From positions 1 to 36,141 of the forward strand of contig CALAUL010000009.1 of assembly GCA_937892255.1 (NCBI GenBank): 36,141 nucleotides of DNA, in the 5' to 3' direction. The stretch is from an uncultured Bacteroidales bacterium. GTDB lineage: Bacteria > Bacteroidota > Bacteroidia > Bacteroidales > Marinilabiliaceae. Numbering within the stretch: position 1 is the first letter of the stretch; each line of letters starts with the position of its first letter. A program made the position numbers and the translations under genes. This document shows positions 32,649 through 36,141 of this stretch, in pieces. The notes beneath the pieces were generated by a model. That model did not search any database. It was not told where the DNA came from and saw only the letters and a program-made list of their open reading frames with translations.

Positions 32649-33448
32649 TCGTTTATTATCTCAACCTTTATTTTTACATCTGTCAGCGGACGGTCGTTCT
32701 TGTCCACCTTTAAGTTATTTATCTTCTTCAACACATCAAGCCCCTCTACGACTTGTCCAAATACTGTATATTCGCCGTCAAGTTCCGGTGCTCCGCCTTG
32801 TGTGGTATACGCAGCACGTTGTTCGTCTGTAAATTTCTTGTAATCTGATATACTGTATTCAACTGCTATCTTGTCTTTTATTTCACGCAAAAGAGTGTTG
32901 TATGCTTTTTTGTCTCCCGATGCTTTAAGTTGCTCGAGTTCCGCCTTGCGAGGGGTATAATACATCTCTTTCAACTTACGTTTGATAGGCACATTTACCA
33001 CAAGTTCCATCTTATCCAAGATTGTATCGGGTATGACTCTTCCTCTGACTATGTAAAACTGTGATATGTCAGACACTTTTAGCATATTGATTTTATCGGG
33101 CTGACGTGGTGCACACAATGCTCCCAACTGATGAAATCTGTTTTTCTTAAACTCTGAGTCTATGTTTATGGCCTCTTCTCCGTAGCCGATATGCTGTCCC
33201 GGTTGTGCATTTCGCGAATCACTTGAGCCACCCTGTATGACGAAGTTCTTCACACACCTATAGAAAAGCGTTCCGTCAAAGTGTTTAGACTTTACCAAAC
33301 GAATAAACTCATCGCGATGCTTGGGGGTGTCGTCCCACAAGATTGCCTTCATATTTCCCATATTGGTCTTTATAAGCACCTTGGTGCTCTGTGCCGACAA
33401 CACGACACACGACACCAGACCAATCATCAACAACGCTATTCCTCTCAT
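32645..33448 (-). CDS. Periplasmic cyclophilin-type prolyl isomerase
   Basis: This 267-residue protein has a signal peptide (MRGIALLMIGLVSCVVLSAQ, cleavage after about 19). The cyclophilin fold includes VLIKTNMGNMKAILWDDTP, FDGTLFYRCVKNFVIQGG, SQFYIVRG and GGAPELDGEYTVFGQVVEGLDVL. An insert of about 60 helical residues (about 165-220) interrupts the domain. It speeds proline isomerisation in the cell envelope. I chose the ATG at 33446-33448, which overlaps the previous stop (TGATG); the frame is open nine codons further but with no signal-like sequence. Confidence 0.92.
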   Translation of the reverse strand: MRGIALLMIGLVSCVVLSAQSTKVLIKTNMGNMKAILWDDTPKHRDEFIRLVKSKHFDGTLFYRCVKNFVIQGGSSDSRNAQPGQHIGYGEEAINIDSEFKKNRFHQLGALCAPRQPDKINMLKVSDISQFYIVRGRVIPDTILDKMELVVNVPIKRKLKEMYYTPRKAELEQLKASGDKKAYNTLLREIKDKIAVEYSISDYKKFTDEQRAAYTTQGGAPELDGEYTVFGQVVEGLDVLKKINNLKVDKNDRPLTDVKIKVEIINE

Positions 33449-34257
33449 CAGTCTACAACTTTCATTGTCATCCATATATCTTCCACCGGCCTGTCCGATG
33501 GTTTTATCGTCATCACATCTGCTATTGAGTCAAGCACTTCAAGACCTTCAACAACTTCTCCAAAGACGGTATATTTGCTATCCAAGTCCGGTGTTCCGCC
33601 TATCGTCATGTATGCCTCACGTACTTGCGGAGCAAACACAAACAAGCCTTTCTCCTCTGCCTTCTTCTGCACTTCCGACATTATCCGTAGTTGCAAATCC
33701 GAAAGTTCCATTGCCATGCCTCGTTCTTGGTAATAGACAAGCGAATCTTGATATGTCGGCTGTATCTCGTAAAAAATTTCTCTGCGGATAGCATTGTTAA
33801 ATTCCTGCTCCACGGCTCTCAATGCCACCGAATCATATACTGCGCCTTGCACTATGTAAAACTGCGAACCGCTCGATTTGCGCTCAGGATTTACACTATC
33901 CGACTTTCGCGCCGCTGCCAATGCTCCGCGTTTGTGGAAATGCTTCGGATATATTATCTCGCTCTTTATCGGACTTCCTATCTCGTTCATTCCCAACTTC
34001 TCATCGGGACCGGCATTCAACGACTTCGGATCTCCGCCTTGTATCATAAAGCCTCGTATCACTCTATGAAACAGCAACGAGTCGTAATCGCCATTCTCCG
34101 CCAATCGCAAGAAGTTCTCTTTGTGCAACGGGGTATCATCATAGAGCACAACTTTCATTGCTCCGTAAGGTGTGTTTATCTCCACCATATTGCTTCCTTT
34201 TCCACTGCACGAGCCGACAAGGAGGGCTGTCATCAAGATTAAAATCAAATGTCTCAT
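33448..34257 (-). CDS. Cyclophilin-type prolyl isomerase lipoprotein
   Basis: A 269-residue lipoprotein (lipobox VGSC, C17) with a cyclophilin domain: VEINTPYGAMKVVLYDDTP, FHRVIRGFMIQGGDP, GSQFYIVQGA and GGTPDLDSKYTVFGEVVEGLEVL. A helical insert (about 140-200) resembles the one in the next gene, so the two are recent paralogues. The start at 34255-34257 is chosen because it gives the lipoprotein signal and lies behind a -7 box; the longer open frame contains that box. First gene of the four-gene operon. Confidence 0.93.
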   Translation of the reverse strand: MRHLILILMTALLVGSCSGKGSNMVEINTPYGAMKVVLYDDTPLHKENFLRLAENGDYDSLLFHRVIRGFMIQGGDPKSLNAGPDEKLGMNEIGSPIKSEIIYPKHFHKRGALAAARKSDSVNPERKSSGSQFYIVQGAVYDSVALRAVEQEFNNAIRREIFYEIQPTYQDSLVYYQERGMAMELSDLQLRIMSEVQKKAEEKGLFVFAPQVREAYMTIGGTPDLDSKYTVFGEVVEGLEVLDSIADVMTIKPSDRPVEDIWMTMKVVD

Positions 34258-34281
34258 ATCTTTTCTGATTATCGTCTTTGG

Positions 34282-34289
34282 CAAAGATA
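34282..34289 (-). promoter_or_regulatory. -7 element of the prolyl-isomerase operon
   Basis: TATCTTTG on the minus strand, 24 bp before the chosen ATG, with a TTTG 15 bp further upstream (34305-34308). Confidence 0.55.
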
Positions 34290-34347
34290 CATCTTTTTTC
34301 TTTGCAAACATCATTCTCTGTTCTCACTCCTATCCTCTACACAATAC

Positions 34348-34389
34348 AATGAAGCCCCGATTTCCGCTTGATGAAATCAGGACTTCATT
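34348..34389. terminator. Stem-loop behind the esterase gene
   Basis: AATGAAG (34348-34354) pairs with CTTCATT (34383-34389), with an inner GATTTC/GAAATC stem. It lies 33 bp behind the minus-strand alpha/beta hydrolase gene. The T-run is on the plus-strand side, so orientation is uncertain. Confidence 0.5.
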
Positions 34390-34422
34390 TTATTTCTCTA
34401 CGATACGACGCTTCTTCGTATG

Positions 34423-35376
34423 TTACTTCTTACTGTTGCGAACCTTATCCAAGAACGATGTCATCTTGCCGAGATTCTCTTCCGAATACATCGCGTATCC
34501 ATGACCACCGTTCTCTTCATATACGGCATAGCTCTCCACTCCTGCAGCCTGCAATGCGTTGAACATTCTCTCGCCCTGACAGAATGGCACTACATTGTCC
34601 TTCCTTCCGTGGAATACATACATTGGAGGGTCGTTCTTGTCGATGAATGTGATAGGACTGAGCAATGCATATTTGTCTTCATTCCCATCTTTTGGTGCGC
34701 CTATAAGTTGCTCCTCCGGTGACGGATTCATCTTCATCGATTCTCCACAATCCATGTTGAGCAAGTCGATAGGTCCCGACCAATCGCAAGCGGCATTCAC
34801 ATCACTGCTGAACGATGTGTAGTTGCCAAGCGAACCTTCCAAATCTATCGTCTCCTCTCGGAGCGTATATATCTTTTCTCCTGTTGTCGTTGCAGCCAAC
34901 GACGCCAAATGTCCTCCCGATGAAAATCCCGAAGTGGCGATAAACGATGTATCGAACTTATACTTCTTAGCCTCTCCTCGCACAAAACGAATAACCGCCT
35001 TGATGTCGTGTATCTGCGCCGGATACTTAGCATCACTTATGGCTCTATGGTTTGGCGTCACCACAGCATAACCGGCTTTTAGCAATGCCGCACAGATGGT
35101 ATTCAAATCTGCCGCACCTTTCGAATTGTTGCTAAACCATGCGCTTCCGTAAATGTGAATCACAACAGGATACGACTCTTTTACCTCCTCCGGCAAATAG
35201 ATGTCGAGTGTGTGATATGCTTTGTCGTCGCCTGCATAGTTGATGTCTGTGAACTTCTCCGAATATTTCAGATTATCATTGTCTATCTGAACACCACCAA
35301 AACCTCCGGCACCCGCCTGAGAGAATGCATTGATTGAAAAAAGTCCAACCATTGCCATTGTCAAAATCTTTTTCAT
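34423..35376 (-). CDS. Secreted alpha/beta hydrolase (esterase-like)
   Basis: A 317-residue exported protein (signal 1-19, MKKILTMAMVGLFSINAFSQ) with an alpha/beta-hydrolase core of the acetyl-esterase/BD-FAE kind. The strand-turn VVIHIYGSAWF takes the oxyanion-loop place (HGG replaced by YGS). The nucleophile elbow is GFSSGGH (middle Ser catalytic), the acid is in FHGRKDNVVPF, and the His is in ENGGHGYAMY. A carbohydrate-acyl or feruloyl-type esterase is a reasonable guess, but no glycan genes lie beside it, so the substrate is unknown. The 380-bp gap upstream holds no gene. Confidence 0.88.
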   Translation of the reverse strand: MKKILTMAMVGLFSINAFSQAGAGGFGGVQIDNDNLKYSEKFTDINYAGDDKAYHTLDIYLPEEVKESYPVVIHIYGSAWFSNNSKGAADLNTICAALLKAGYAVVTPNHRAISDAKYPAQIHDIKAVIRFVRGEAKKYKFDTSFIATSGFSSGGHLASLAATTTGEKIYTLREETIDLEGSLGNYTSFSSDVNAACDWSGPIDLLNMDCGESMKMNPSPEEQLIGAPKDGNEDKYALLSPITFIDKNDPPMYVFHGRKDNVVPFCQGERMFNALQAAGVESYAVYEENGGHGYAMYSEENLGKMTSFLDKVRNSKK

Positions 35377-35755
35377 TGTATTTGTAGTATTAAAGTTTCT
35401 TGTAGTTCATTCTATTTCCGTCTTGTCTTCAAACTGCCTACGTATACAGTCCGTCATCGCACGACAGACAAAGCCGTTCTCAATCTGCTAAGGTATAACT
35501 ATTATTTCAAGATTACAACTTATCGCCCTTTATTCTCTTTCCAATATCAATCTTTTTCCTCAACAACTCTTAACTCCGACAAAACCTTTCATGCTGTCAG
35601 TCAACATTCAAACTCCAAGCCAACAAATATTTGTGACGTTTTTGTATTTCATCACAAACAACATCATAATCAACTTCTAAGAACAACAGAGCGCACCCGA
35701 CATCAATGCCGAATGCGCTCTTTTTTTATATGCTTTGTCGTTTTACGACTTCTCT
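35377..35755. other. Intergenic stretch without a gene
   Basis: I see no credible ORF here, apart from the intrinsic terminator-like hairpin at 35689-35727 listed separately. Part of it should be the upstream region of the hydrolase gene (minus strand), but no clear TAnnTTTG box is visible. Confidence 0.5.
35689..35727 (+). terminator. Intrinsic terminator-like hairpin with T7
   Basis: GAGCGCA (35689-35695) pairs with TGCGCTC (35714-35720), followed by T7 (35721-35727) on the plus strand. It lies 28 bp behind a minus-strand gene, so the T-run points the wrong way for that gene; it may work in both directions. Confidence 0.6.
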
Positions 35756-36141
35756 TTACTTAGCTACAACTTTAAAACTATTTCCATTCACCACAACGAT
35801 ATATACTCCTCTCTCGACGCTCTCAACCTTACCAAGGTTTTGACCCGAGATAGAATATACTGTGTAGTCATCTGCTCCCTCTACTGCAATTTCGTTGCCG
35901 ATGAGACGAACAGAAACAGCGTCTACATTATCATTTTCAATAGCTGTACTTGTCTCTTTCTCAAATATTGCTTCAAGAGAAACATCTTTCGTAATAGTCA
36001 TAGTACGTGGATTGTCTGTTACGCCATCACTCCACTGCACGAATTTATACCCTTCTGCAGGAGTAGCTGTGAGTGTCGCTTCTGCGTTTTCTTCATACGC
36101 ACCTGCTCCTTCGACTGTGCCGTTCTCGGCGATAACATCCA
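35756..36141 (-). CDS. Cell-surface protein, C-terminal fragment
   Basis: The frame is open to the right edge, so this is the last 128 residues of a larger protein. It begins within a bacterial InlB-type beta repeat (ATLTATPAEGYKFVQWSDG, then NPRTMTITKDVSLEAIFEKE), a short linker (ETSTAIENDNVDAV) and a type IX secretion-like sorting tail (YTVYSISGQNLGKV, GVYIVVVNGNSFKVVAK). The tail ends in a basic residue, as is usual. Probably a secreted or surface-attached protein; its main domain is not visible. A GTG at 36038-36040 is internal, not a start. Confidence 0.8.
   Translation of the reverse strand, partial: DVIAENGTVEGAGAYEENAEATLTATPAEGYKFVQWSDGVTDNPRTMTITKDVSLEAIFEKETSTAIENDNVDAVSVRLIGNEIAVEGADDYTVYSISGQNLGKVESVERGVYIVVVNGNSFKVVAK

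Overview
The window looks like a Bacteroidota chromosome, most likely order Bacteroidales. The support is a complete moxR/batABCDE aerotolerance operon, promoters of the TTTG / TAnnTTTG type, a DUF4270 lipoprotein paired with an outer-membrane barrel, C-terminal domains resembling type IX secretion signals, and CTnDOT-like tyrosine recombinases. The species cannot be named from the sequence alone.

Positions 1-7600 are an AT-rich accessory island. It starts with the 3' end of an invertase-like tyrosine recombinase. Next comes a 189-bp segment bounded by 19-bp perfect inverted repeats, and a good promoter inside it points at the following operon. That operon (762-6226) encodes an FtsK/SpoIIIE-family ATPase split into two ORFs, two 93-residue WXG100-like proteins with a W-x-D motif, a coiled-coil protein with a C-terminal beta domain, a third short W-x-D protein, a coiled-coil membrane protein and two paralogous zinc-ribbon membrane proteins. 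A second, arm-domain tyrosine recombinase faces it. I read this as a minimal type VII-like (ESX/Yuk-like) cluster whose expression is probably phase-variable. The ATPase gene is also broken by a 71-bp insertion between 38-bp direct repeats; losing one repeat plus the spacer would restore one 845-residue ORF.

Positions 7800-15000 return to ordinary genome: dapA, then on the minus strand grpE-dnaJ, two TlpA-like thioredoxin-fold proteins (one without its CxxC), and a DUF4270 lipoprotein followed by a beta-barrel protein. Positions 15001-23273 hold the minus-strand operon moxR - DUF58 - membrane protein - batA - batB - batC - batD - batE; BatC carries a 40-codon, almost pure glutamine tract.

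Positions 23600-30500 hold a SPOR-domain lipoprotein, a small secreted protein with a type IX-like tail, a large AsmA-family protein, ung (possibly leaderless), a lone HsdR-N-type nuclease-fold protein and rsgA. Three tRNA genes (Pro-TGG, Gly-GCC, Leu-TAA) follow. An overlapping operon then encodes three cyclophilin-type prolyl isomerases and a small membrane protein; the last isomerase is fused to what looks like a dead trypsin-like domain. The window ends with a secreted alpha/beta hydrolase and the C-terminal part of a cell-surface protein that runs off the right edge.
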